From JACRGC01 sp035288785 (GTDB lineage: Archaea > Micrarchaeota > Micrarchaeia > Norongarragalinales > SBBD01), in contig DATDZF010000103.1 in NCBI GenBank assembly GCA_035288785.1, positions 1-7,160 of the forward strand: a stretch of DNA of 7,160 nucleotides. Reading direction: 5' to 3'. The translations under genes were made by a program, and so were the position numbers. The notes below the pieces were generated by a model. The model ran no database searches. It saw only the letters and a list, made by a program, of their open reading frames with translations, and was not told where the DNA came from. Below, in pieces: positions 1 through 4,964 of the stretch; position 1 is the first letter of the stretch, and each line of letters opens with the position of its first letter.

Positions 1-40
1 AGAGGAAGCTGCTGCAGGACTGGCAAGCCTATTTGGCTGA
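1..40 (+). CDS. rpl12: 3' end of ribosomal protein P1 (archaeal L12), partial
   Basis: Only the last 12 codons are present. Reading from base 2 they give EEAAAGLASLFG followed by TGA at 38-40. Archaeal P1/L12 stalk proteins end in an acidic, Ala-rich hinge followed by a short hydrophobic tail of the form GLGxLFG, which binds translation factors, and this tail matches that pattern closely. The immediately following long T-tract fits the end of a highly expressed ribosomal operon. The rest of the gene lies left of the window. The identification rests on a 12-residue tail, so another protein with an acidic hydrophobic terminus is possible. Confidence 0.6.
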   Translation, partial: EEAAAGLASLFG

Positions 41-81
41 TTTTTTTTTCTTTTTAATTTTTTCACTGATTTTAACTTTTT
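41..81 (+). terminator. T-rich archaeal terminator after the L12 gene
   Basis: Directly after the TGA at 38-40 the + strand is almost pure T, with successive runs of T9, T5, T6 and T7 between 42 and 83 and no GC-rich hairpin. Archaeal RNA polymerase terminates on such oligo-T tracts without a stem. The T runs are on the + strand, so they serve the left-hand gene and not the convergent gene that ends at 82. Confidence 0.65.
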
Positions 82-810
82 TTAAAAAAGACCTAATTTT
101 ATTCCGGCCAGCAATAACGGCTGATGAATGAGGTAAATCGCCAGCGAATGCCTCCCGAAAAAGGAAAATAGGGAAATTGCGGGCTTGAACTTGCCAACGT
201 ATTCGATTGGCTTCATGCCCCTAAAGTAATTTTTGCCGGCCAATATCCCAAGCAGGAAAAAGCCGTACCATGGAAGGATTGGGAAATAATCGAAAGTATA
301 CCAGCCGGTTGGCCAAAAGCCAAGCCAAAGCAGTATAGGGAAATCAAAGGTTAATTGCTGGAGGTAAATGCCAGCTAGGATGCATGTGGCGGCTAATCCA
401 ATATAGGTCTTGTTTCCATTTTGTTCCATAAGGGGTATTGAAAATAAAATTGAGGCCCCTATCAAGTGCAGCACGCCAAACCAGATTGTTGAAGCCGGGT
501 CGTAAAAATATGTTGCCAGGGTAATCAAAAGGCCCATCCCAAAAACCCTAAGCCCCCTTAAAAGGTACTTATTATTCAAATATTTTTGAGGAAGTGCATT
601 TTTGGAAGCCGCATAGCTGATTGAAAGGGAAAGGCCCGCAAGGAAAACGAAACAAAATCCGATTACCCTGGCAAACCACCAAAATTGCGCCTCGTTTATT
701 GGGAAAGTCGAAATGCCAAGGTAAACCAGCGCAAAAAGCCAATTGTAGGCAACCATTCCCACAACAGCTGCCCCCCGGGCACTATCAATTTGCCAAAACC
801 TGCTAGCCAT
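82..810 (-). CDS. DUF1624 / HGSNAT_cat-type membrane acyltransferase
   Basis: This is a polytopic membrane protein of 242 residues, the usual size for prokaryotic members of the heparan-alpha-glucosaminide N-acetyltransferase catalytic family (DUF1624). These are thought to move acyl groups across the membrane onto sugars or similar acceptors; the substrate here is unknown. Family landmarks in order are WQIDSARGAAVVGM near the N-terminus, FWWFARVIGF, a loop with FGVLHLIGAS, the DFPILLWLGFWP and YFPILPWYGFFLLG segments, and the C-terminal GRHSLAIYLIHQP motif. The first motif usually reads RG...M..FH, but here Asn replaces the His (MVAYNW). I start at the ATG at 808-810 because homology begins there and a TATA-like box lies 26 nt upstream, implying leaderless translation. 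The frame stays open further upstream to 1092, but that part looks non-coding. It is downstream of the triple-thioredoxin gene on the same strand, 223 bp away, with its own promoter. Confidence 0.85.
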   Translation of the reverse strand: MASRFWQIDSARGAAVVGMVAYNWLFALVYLGISTFPINEAQFWWFARVIGFCFVFLAGLSLSISYAASKNALPQKYLNNKYLLRGLRVFGMGLLITLATYFYDPASTIWFGVLHLIGASILFSIPLMEQNGNKTYIGLAATCILAGIYLQQLTFDFPILLWLGFWPTGWYTFDYFPILPWYGFFLLGILAGKNYFRGMKPIEYVGKFKPAISLFSFFGRHSLAIYLIHQPLLLAGIKLGLF

Positions 811-828
811 ATAACTAATGCACGGATG

Positions 829-842
829 GGAAAAAATAAAAA
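829..842 (-). promoter_or_regulatory. TATA-like box for the DUF1624 gene (leaderless)
   Basis: On the minus strand the T-rich element TTTATTTTTT (831-840) is centred about 26 nt before the ATG at 810, the normal archaeal distance from box A to transcription start. There is no Shine-Dalgarno sequence. It supports the start at 810 over longer versions of the frame. Confidence 0.5.
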
Positions 843-880
843 TGGCAGCCCCAGCCCGCGAATATTGGTCGCGAATGGGG

Positions 881-903
881 AAAAAAATGGAAGCCCCATT
901 TGG
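881..903 (-). terminator. Possible terminator of the triple-thioredoxin gene
   Basis: Read on the minus strand, a small CCCC-AAAT-GGGG hairpin is followed a few bases later by a T7 run (881-887). It lies about 130 nt past the stop at 1034 and before the promoter of the next gene, where a terminator would be expected. The stem is short, so the T run is probably the effective part. The remaining bases between 904 and 1033 show no convincing gene. Confidence 0.35.
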
Positions 904-1033
904 GGGGAGTAAAAGTTGAATTTGGAGAAAAATTAGCATTTTTCCCAATGTCACGACTAAACCATCGATCAACAAAACAAAATATCCTATGACGGGAAAA
1001 AGGCCCCTGCGGAGTGAAAAAAATAGAACTGCC

Positions 1034-2270
1034 TCAACCAGCTTCGATTGAGGGCAAAACGCCTGCAACTCCAGCAGCAGCATTCGGGTCAAGCGTCGAG
1101 GTGGTATTTGTCACAAGGTCGAAATACCAAGCGCCCTCCAAAACCTGGAAGTTCCGGAAAACGAACCAGCCGTCCTTTTCAAAACCGCCTATCTGCTTGT
1201 AGACAGTCATGAAAGCAGGGTAATCCTTCGACTCGGGGGAGACAAGGACTGTTGGGATTTTGGTTATGTTATAGGTTTTTGTGATGTTTTTTAAGGGTCG
1301 AATCATAGTCGTAATAATAGGTGGTCTCAGCGGTCATGCCAAGCCTCTTGAGCGCCTGGACGTGCACGTTGTAATCATAGCACTCTGGGTCGCACGCGCC
1401 GGAGGCCTTGATGAAGATGAACGTGAGCTTACCTTCCTCCTTCCCGGTCTTGAGATCCAAGTATGGCGGGCTCAACTTTGAGAGCACGTAATTGCCATCC
1501 GGATCGATATCCGAAATATTCTTAAAAGCCGCCGCGAGTTCCGGGTAAGCCTCAATATCCTTGGAGAGGATCATGAAAGGCAGGCGGGTTGCATTGTATT
1601 TTTCAATGAGCGCCTTGCCCTCGCTCGAGTTGGCATCGAATACATCGTTTTCGGAGACGCCAACCCCGATTTCCCTAAAGGTGTCCCCCAATAGGGAGTA
1701 ATTTACCGCGGCGCTGCCAATTGGAACGCTTGCATACTTGCAGCTGAAGCACTCATTGTCCACGATTGTTTTGATTGACACCCTTCCGACAATTTTTGCA
1801 GTGCCGACATCCATGTAAGGGGGCGCTATGTCGCGGAGGACCCAAATCCCGTTTATTTCCTCCCCGGCGTTTGTTAGCAAGCCCTCAAGCTGGGGCACCT
1901 GCGAAATGTCGCCCTCAAACAGGACAGTTGGGGCTTTTTCGATGCCATATTTCTCAATTAGTACTTTCCCTTCAGGGGAATTGTAGGCATATTCCTTCTG
2001 GGTAAGTTTTACGCCGTTTTGCTCCAGCACGGCCGGGATGGCAATCACTTCGAAGCAATCATCGCAGCTTGGGACCGTAAGAAGGGTGATGCTAAGTTCG
2101 GGCGCAACAACCGTCGGAGTCGGGGTGATAGTTGAGACCTGAAAAGTGGGGGTTGGCTTGGGGCTGCTGTTAAGCATCCCGGCGGATGAGACAATCAAAT
2201 ACGCCCCTCCGATGACAACGATCACAAGGACGGCAATTACCAGCTTATTGAACAGGCTTTTGAATTCCAT
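1034..2270 (-). CDS. Membrane-anchored protein with three thioredoxin-like domains, frameshifted
   Basis: The protein has an N-terminal TM anchor (about residues 9-31), a Pro/Thr-rich linker (37-57) and three related thioredoxin-fold repeats of about 110 residues. Domain 1 has C69-DD-C72 and KAPT (P114). Domain 2 has C174-FS-C177 and RLPF (P231). Domain 3 has a wider C293-DPE-C297 and KIPT. Each repeat contains an EKY-like stretch before the cis-Pro position and ends in a strand close to a 'PPY.D' or 'WYFDL' block. The frame opened by the ATG at 2268-2270 stops early at 1269 after KKHHKNL. The remaining half of domain 3 continues in the next frame to the TGA at 1034. Removing one A from the A6 run (minus strand, 1287-1292) restores a continuous 411-residue protein. 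A GGTGA Shine-Dalgarno lies 9 nt before the start. The catalytic domains should face outside the membrane, as a disulfide reductase, isomerase or electron relay; partners are unknown. Confidence 0.8.
1287..1292 (-). other. Frameshift site in an A6 homopolymer
   Basis: On the coding strand the sequence reads CTTAAAAAAC. With six A the frame runs into a stop 6 codons later. With five A it reads DSTLKNITKTYNITKIPT and joins the rest of domain 3, matching the corresponding parts of domains 1 and 2. A one-base insertion, an assembly error or polymerase slippage would all look like this. Confidence 0.75.
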
Positions 2271-2278
2271 AACCGCAG

Positions 2279-2287
2279 TTCACCTTC
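2279..2287 (-). promoter_or_regulatory. Shine-Dalgarno of the triple-thioredoxin gene
   Basis: The minus strand reads GAAGGTGAA, with GGTGA complementary to the 3' end of 16S rRNA, 9 nt before the ATG at 2270. A weak TATA-like element (TAATCTTAT, 2306-2314) lies upstream at a distance that keeps this RBS in the transcript. Confidence 0.5.
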
Positions 2288-2318
2288 AGGTATATGCAAC
2301 TAGGCATAAGATTAGGTT

Positions 2319-2336
2319 ACTTATCCAAGGATAAGT
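2319..2336. promoter_or_regulatory. Palindromic operator candidate between divergent promoters
   Basis: ACTTATCC-AA-GGATAAGT has two perfect 8-bp inverted arms around a 2-nt centre. It sits in the 94-103 bp region between two divergent genes. It touches the upstream side of the TATA box of the CoA-binding gene, where the BRE would be, and lies behind the putative TATA element of the thioredoxin gene. A dimeric repressor or activator bound here could control both genes. Which regulator binds is not visible. Confidence 0.5.
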
Positions 2337-2344
2337 TTAAAAAA
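2336..2344 (+). promoter_or_regulatory. TATA box of the CoA-binding protein gene
   Basis: TTTAAAAAA is centred near 2340, which predicts a transcription start around 2366. That allows either a leaderless GTG at 2365 or the ATG at 2374 with a leader of roughly 8 nt. Confidence 0.55.
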
Positions 2345-2373
2345 CGAAGGAAAACGTTTACAATGTGAGATAT

Positions 2374-2808
2374 ATGGCAGGCATAGATGAGAAGCAAATA
2401 ATCAAGAAAATTCTAACCGAAACCAAAACCATCGCGGTTGTGGGCATTTCCAGCGGCCAAAAAAGGCCCAGCAATTACGTTGCGCAATACCTGATGGAAA
2501 AAGGCTACAACATTATTCCAGTCAACCCCAACCTGCATGCCTGGGAAGGCAAAAAGTGCTACCCTACGTTGCAGTCTATTCCCAATTCCATCCGGATCGA
2601 TGTCGTACTTGTATTCCGTAGGAGCGAATACTGCGCTGAAATTGCAAATGATGCAGTTGAAACCAATGCCAAGGCCCTTTGGCTCCAGGAGGGGATAACT
2701 AGCAAGGAGGCTGAAAAAATTGCCATCCGCCACAACCTTCTTTTCGTCATGAATAGGTGCATGAAAAAGGAGCATGAGAAATGGAAATCGGGATCAGATT
2801 CGCAGTAG
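2374..2808 (+). CDS. CoA-binding domain protein (YccU-like)
   Basis: This is a compact cytosolic Rossmann-fold protein of 144 residues, typical of the CoA_binding_2 (YccU) family. Visible features are the nucleotide-binding turn TIAVVGISS near the N-terminus followed by the family's K-RPSNYVAQYL helix, then GYNIIPVNPN, IDVVLVFRR, ALWLQEGI, and the C-terminal VMNRCMKKEH signature (family consensus close to V-D-RC-K-EH). The family binds CoA in structures, but the physiological role is not settled; roles in CoA disulfide or thiol protection have been suggested for relatives. The start is either ATG 2374 or an in-frame GTG at 2365, three codons longer. The TATA position fits both, and I prefer the ATG because MAGIDEKQIIKKIL aligns with usual family starts. 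It is divergent from the thioredoxin gene and shares the palindrome at 2319-2336, so joint thiol-related control is conceivable. Confidence 0.85.
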   Translation: MAGIDEKQIIKKILTETKTIAVVGISSGQKRPSNYVAQYLMEKGYNIIPVNPNLHAWEGKKCYPTLQSIPNSIRIDVVLVFRRSEYCAEIANDAVETNAKALWLQEGITSKEAEKIAIRHNLLFVMNRCMKKEHEKWKSGSDSQ

Positions 2809-2847
2809 CAAATAAGGGGGAGGCGAAAGCAAGAACAACGGGGCAAT

Positions 2848-3045
2848 CTAAGCGTTCGAGAATAGCGCATAGTCGTCCAGGTATGATGCGCCATCCGGAT
2901 TGTAAACCTTGAGCAATATTGCATCGGAACTGTCAAAAGCCGTTACGAGCATCAGAAAGCGGAGCTGACTTGCAAGCTCTTCCCCTATAATGTCAGCGCA
3001 CTGCTGTTTTTCTGAAAATGAGAAACCGCCAGCTTCAGAGGTGAT
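2848..3045 (-). pseudogene. Orphan open frame, possible gene remnant (no start codon)
   Basis: Within the 319-bp gap 2809-3127 the minus strand holds 65 sense codons ending in TAG at 2848-2850. The product has a protein-like composition, including GEELASQLRFLMLVTAF and LKVYNPDGASYLDDY. The frame is closed upstream by a TGA (3046-3048). It has no ATG, GTG or TTG near its beginning; the first ATG would leave only about 34 residues. I do not recognise a family. It may be the 3' end of a decayed gene, a gene with an unseen frameshift, or chance. The rest of the gap holds only the promoter and RBS of the next gene. Confidence 0.3.
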
Positions 3046-3073
3046 TCAGATGCGAGACAAAACCCCTTTGAAA

Positions 3074-3087
3074 GAAACCTTTTTATA
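3074..3087 (+). promoter_or_regulatory. BRE/TATA box of the zinc-finger membrane protein gene
   Basis: GAAACC followed by TTTTTATA (3080-3087) is a good archaeal BRE plus box A. The predicted transcription start is about 3110, leaving a leader of about 18 nt that contains the G-rich RBS. Confidence 0.6.
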
Positions 3088-3115
3088 GCCGATTTTCTTT
3101 GTTTTGTAATCTTTT

Positions 3116-3122
3116 GGGGGGG
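3116..3122 (+). promoter_or_regulatory. Poly-G ribosome binding site
   Basis: A run of seven G ends 5 nt before the GTG at 3128. It is a crude Shine-Dalgarno (GGGGGT against GGAGGT) and decides the GTG start, since no ATG is available near the C2H2 motif. Confidence 0.45.
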
Positions 3123-3127
3123 TTACT

Positions 3128-3709
3128 GTGGCTGAGCCGGAATTCGTTTGCAAAACATGTGGAGGAAAATTCGGTTCGGATATCGCATTGAATCAACATT
3201 CAGCAGCGAAGCATTTTGCTGAATTGCAGTCGAAAGAGGGATATTTTAGCGAAAAGCGGAAAAAACAGATGAAAAACTACGTGATTATTGGAGCGGCGGC
3301 TTTGGTTGTTTTGGGGTTGGGATACGCATTGGTTTCGGCAGCAGCCGCGAACAAGGGTATCGGCCCCGTCGGATCGACGCATACTCACATGAATGTTTCA
3401 GTCATAATAAACGGCTTGCCCATCGATTTCTCGCAGCCTAAATACCAGCTGCAGGCTCAGCATGTGCACTTCGAGGACGGCGACGGGAGGACGATGCACA
3501 AGCACGCAACCGGCGTAACCTTTAAGCATATGCTGGATTCGCTGGGAATAAAGGCGGATGACCTGTGCATTAAGGTCGATGGCACGGAATATTGCGAAGG
3601 AAACGGGAAAACCCTGAAATACTATTTGAACGGCGTGGAAGTGGACGCCAAAACATTGCAGGAAAGGGATTCGGTGGATGGCGATACTTACAAAATAGAG
3701 CATATTTGA
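3128..3709 (+). CDS. Membrane protein: C2H2 zinc finger, TM, His-rich extracytoplasmic domain
   Basis: The 193-residue protein has three parts. Residues 8-29 form a canonical C2H2 zinc finger (C8-x2-C11-x12-H24-x4-H29). A basic stretch (KRKKQMK, 43-49) is followed by one TM helix (about 51-73), which by the positive-inside rule places the finger in the cytosol. Residues 84-193 form an exported domain found in archaeal proteins of unknown function, with pattern HTHMNVSVIINGLPIDFSQ, HVHFEDGDG, MHKHATGVTFKHML and KYYLNGV. It carries three HxH pairs (85/87, 112/114, 124/126) and two Cys (147, 156) that could pair or bind metal. The function is unknown. A metal-binding or thiol-related role is inferred from the residues and from the DsbA-like and metal transporter neighbours. 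The start is GTG, set by the poly-G RBS and by the finger beginning at residue 8. Confidence 0.8.
   Translation: MAEPEFVCKTCGGKFGSDIALNQHSAAKHFAELQSKEGYFSEKRKKQMKNYVIIGAAALVVLGLGYALVSAAAANKGIGPVGSTHTHMNVSVIINGLPIDFSQPKYQLQAQHVHFEDGDGRTMHKHATGVTFKHMLDSLGIKADDLCIKVDGTEYCEGNGKTLKYYLNGVEVDAKTLQERDSVDGDTYKIEHI
3665..3709 (+). repeat. Copy 1 of a 45-bp direct repeat (3' end of the zinc-finger gene)
   Basis: The last 45 bases of the gene, coding RDSVDGDTYKIEHI and the TGA, recur downstream at 3732-3776 with 39 of 45 identical bases and the same reading frame phase to the stop. Confidence 0.85.
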
Positions 3710-3719
3710 CGCAAATAAG

Positions 3720-3776
3720 GTGAAAAGGGTTAGGGATTCGCAGGATGGCAATACTTACAAGATAGAATATATTTGA
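3720..3776 (+). pseudogene. Duplicated, diverged 3' end of the zinc-finger gene (repeat copy 2)
   Basis: Bases 3732-3776 repeat the end of the preceding gene and would code RDSQDGNTYKIEYI then TGA. Six substitutions separate the copies; two are synonymous and the others change V to Q (two bases), D to N and H to Y. No upstream part of a second gene remains, so this looks like the leftover tail of a tandem paralogue that was largely deleted, or of a short local duplication. An in-frame GTG at 3720 would give an 18-residue peptide, which I do not consider a gene. Confidence 0.55.
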
Positions 3777-3787
3777 GGAAAATCACG

Positions 3788-4741
3788 CTATTTGGCTAAT
3801 TCCCCATCTATCGTTCTCGACAGATCCTCAAAGGTCATCGGCCCTACGGCGAGGAATTTCCCATTGATGAAGAAGGTTGGAGTCCCATAGATGCCCTCCG
3901 CAACCCCATCATCAAAATCCTCCTGGACGGTCGCATTGTATTTTCCGGATTCAATGCAGGATTTGAAATCTGCGGGGTCAAGGCCGGCGGATCCGCCAAT
4001 TTCCGAAAGCGCGTTTACGCCTCCGGATTCAAGCATATCCTGCCTTGGCATTACCTCATCCAGGAATTCCCAGAATTTGCCTTTTTCCCCCGCACAATAC
4101 GCGGCCTGCGCGGCTTCGGAGCTGTAGAGATGGCCTGGAAGCGGGAAGGGCTTGAAAACCACCCTTAATTTAATTGGCTCTGCCCTCGGATTTTGGGTGA
4201 TGTACTTCCGGATTATCTCATCCACCGCAGGCTGCGCCTGCTTGGTGAAGGGGCAAGCAAAGCAGCCGACCTCCAGAAGCGTCACTTGCGCATTTTCTGG
4301 CCCCATAAACAGGGATCCGAGATTCTCGGGATATTTCGGCGCTGGCCGGTCCTTCGCATCCGCAAGGCAGAATTTGCCCTGGTTGCTGCCCAAGGGATCG
4401 AAGATGCAAAATCCGGTCTGGCCGGGGCCGTTGCAGTTCCCGTAGAGGTAGAAGTTATACGCGGAAACGAGCGAATAGGCGAAAGATGCGAAAAACAGGA
4501 AAACAAATGCCCACGAGAGCACGGTGAAATACTTGTTGACATATTTGGTGAGATTCGGGGAAATTTTGAAGGTGCTCGAGAGGATTCCCCTCCTGATCCT
4601 ATCCTCCAGCGTCCCTTGGCAGGGCTTGAACTGCACGGTTGTCCAGAAGCATTCAAGCGCCTCCTTTGCAAGGCTGCGGTATTTGGCGCTGAAAATGCCC
4701 AGTATGCCAAAGACGATTAAGGCGATGAAGCAAAGGACCAT
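3788..4741 (-). CDS. DsbA-like thiol-disulfide oxidoreductase with two TM segments
   Basis: The 317-residue protein has TM1 (about 2-18), a positively charged loop (19-72), TM2 (about 73-95), a Cys-containing linker YGNCNGPGQTGFCIF (C103, C112), and a DsbA/Thioredoxin_4-type domain (about 145-315). The catalytic motif is C160-F-A-C163, the cis-Pro loop is GTPTFF (P288), and a helical insert (about 205-265) contains C216 and C262. The DsbA fold oxidises or isomerises disulfides in exported proteins. The loop charges put residues 19-72 inside and the catalytic domain outside, so the N-terminus would be out. Two Cys (31 and 41, ECFWTTVQFKPC) are then cytosolic. This two-TM plus DsbA layout recurs in DPANN archaea. 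The ATG at 4741 has no Shine-Dalgarno but a TATA box exactly 26 nt upstream, so it is leaderless. The gene converges with the zinc-finger gene and diverges from the VIT-type transporter gene. Confidence 0.85.
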   Translation of the reverse strand: MVLCFIALIVFGILGIFSAKYRSLAKEALECFWTTVQFKPCQGTLEDRIRRGILSSTFKISPNLTKYVNKYFTVLSWAFVFLFFASFAYSLVSAYNFYLYGNCNGPGQTGFCIFDPLGSNQGKFCLADAKDRPAPKYPENLGSLFMGPENAQVTLLEVGCFACPFTKQAQPAVDEIIRKYITQNPRAEPIKLRVVFKPFPLPGHLYSSEAAQAAYCAGEKGKFWEFLDEVMPRQDMLESGGVNALSEIGGSAGLDPADFKSCIESGKYNATVQEDFDDGVAEGIYGTPTFFINGKFLAVGPMTFEDLSRTIDGELAK

Positions 4742-4762
4742 AGATGAGGTTTCACTATTTCA

Positions 4763-4772
4763 GATATTAATT
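4763..4772 (-). promoter_or_regulatory. TATA box of the DsbA-like gene (leaderless)
   Basis: Minus-strand TTAATATC (4763-4770), preceded by AA, is centred 26 nt before the ATG at 4741, placing the transcription start at the start codon. No SD-like sequence lies between them. Confidence 0.55.
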
Positions 4773-4783
4773 GTTATGGGTTT

Positions 4784-4868
4784 GGTTAACCTGGAAATTC
4801 AATGATGGCCCGGCAATTGCCAGCCGAAATTGGCAAATCCGGATAATCAACCATTCCCGGAACCCGGG
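4784..4868. promoter_or_regulatory. Cluster of small palindromes between divergent promoters
   Basis: Four self-complementary elements lie between the two TATA boxes: GGTTAACC (4784-4791), GGCAATTGCC (4812-4821), TTGCCA-N8-TGGCAA (4817-4836) and CCCGG-AAC-CCGGG (4856-4868). They could be operator sites for metal or redox regulation of the two flanking genes. Each is short, and no known regulator box is matched. Confidence 0.3.
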
Positions 4869-4890
4869 TGCAAATCATTTGTTTCATTTC

Positions 4891-4899
4891 CCTTATAAG
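4891..4899 (+). promoter_or_regulatory. TATA box of the VIT-type transporter gene
   Basis: CCTTATAAG contains a clear box A (TTATAAG, 4893-4899). The predicted start of transcription is near 4922, leaving a leader of about 43 nt. A weak SD element TGATC (4956-4960) lies 4 nt before the ATG. Confidence 0.5.
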
Positions 4900-4964
4900 T
4901 CTTTTGTGAGTAAGGGATATTGGAAATCAACGCCAATTGGAAAAAGCGCAGTAAATGATCTAGC

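Noticed and set aside
857..876. Direct repeat CGCGAAT...CGCGAAT
   Set aside because: Only two 7-bp copies; too short to separate from chance.
811..1092. N-terminal extension of the DUF1624 frame up to 1092
   Set aside because: It overlaps the end of the thioredoxin gene, lacks family homology, and a TATA box with ideal spacing sits just before the ATG at 810.
1286..1292. Programmed -1 ribosomal frameshift at A6C
   Set aside because: The codon phase is AAA AAA C, not A AAA AAC, and a -1 shift does not lead into the frame that encodes the rest of domain 3.
2413..2775. Open frame antisense to the CoA-binding gene
   Set aside because: It is fully inside a recognised gene and has no motifs or promoter; a composition shadow.
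3720..3776. 18-residue GTG-initiated peptide gene
   Set aside because: It is explained better as a copied 3' end of the preceding gene, with no promoter of its own.
4193..4720. 175-codon + strand frame opposite the DsbA-like gene
   Set aside because: It is antisense to a gene with CxxC and cis-Pro motifs, and has an Arg-rich shadow composition and no RBS.
4805..4880. tRNA-like stretch with small stems and a GGGTGCAAATC segment
   Set aside because: The T-arm has no complementary strand, and no acceptor or anticodon arm can be built.
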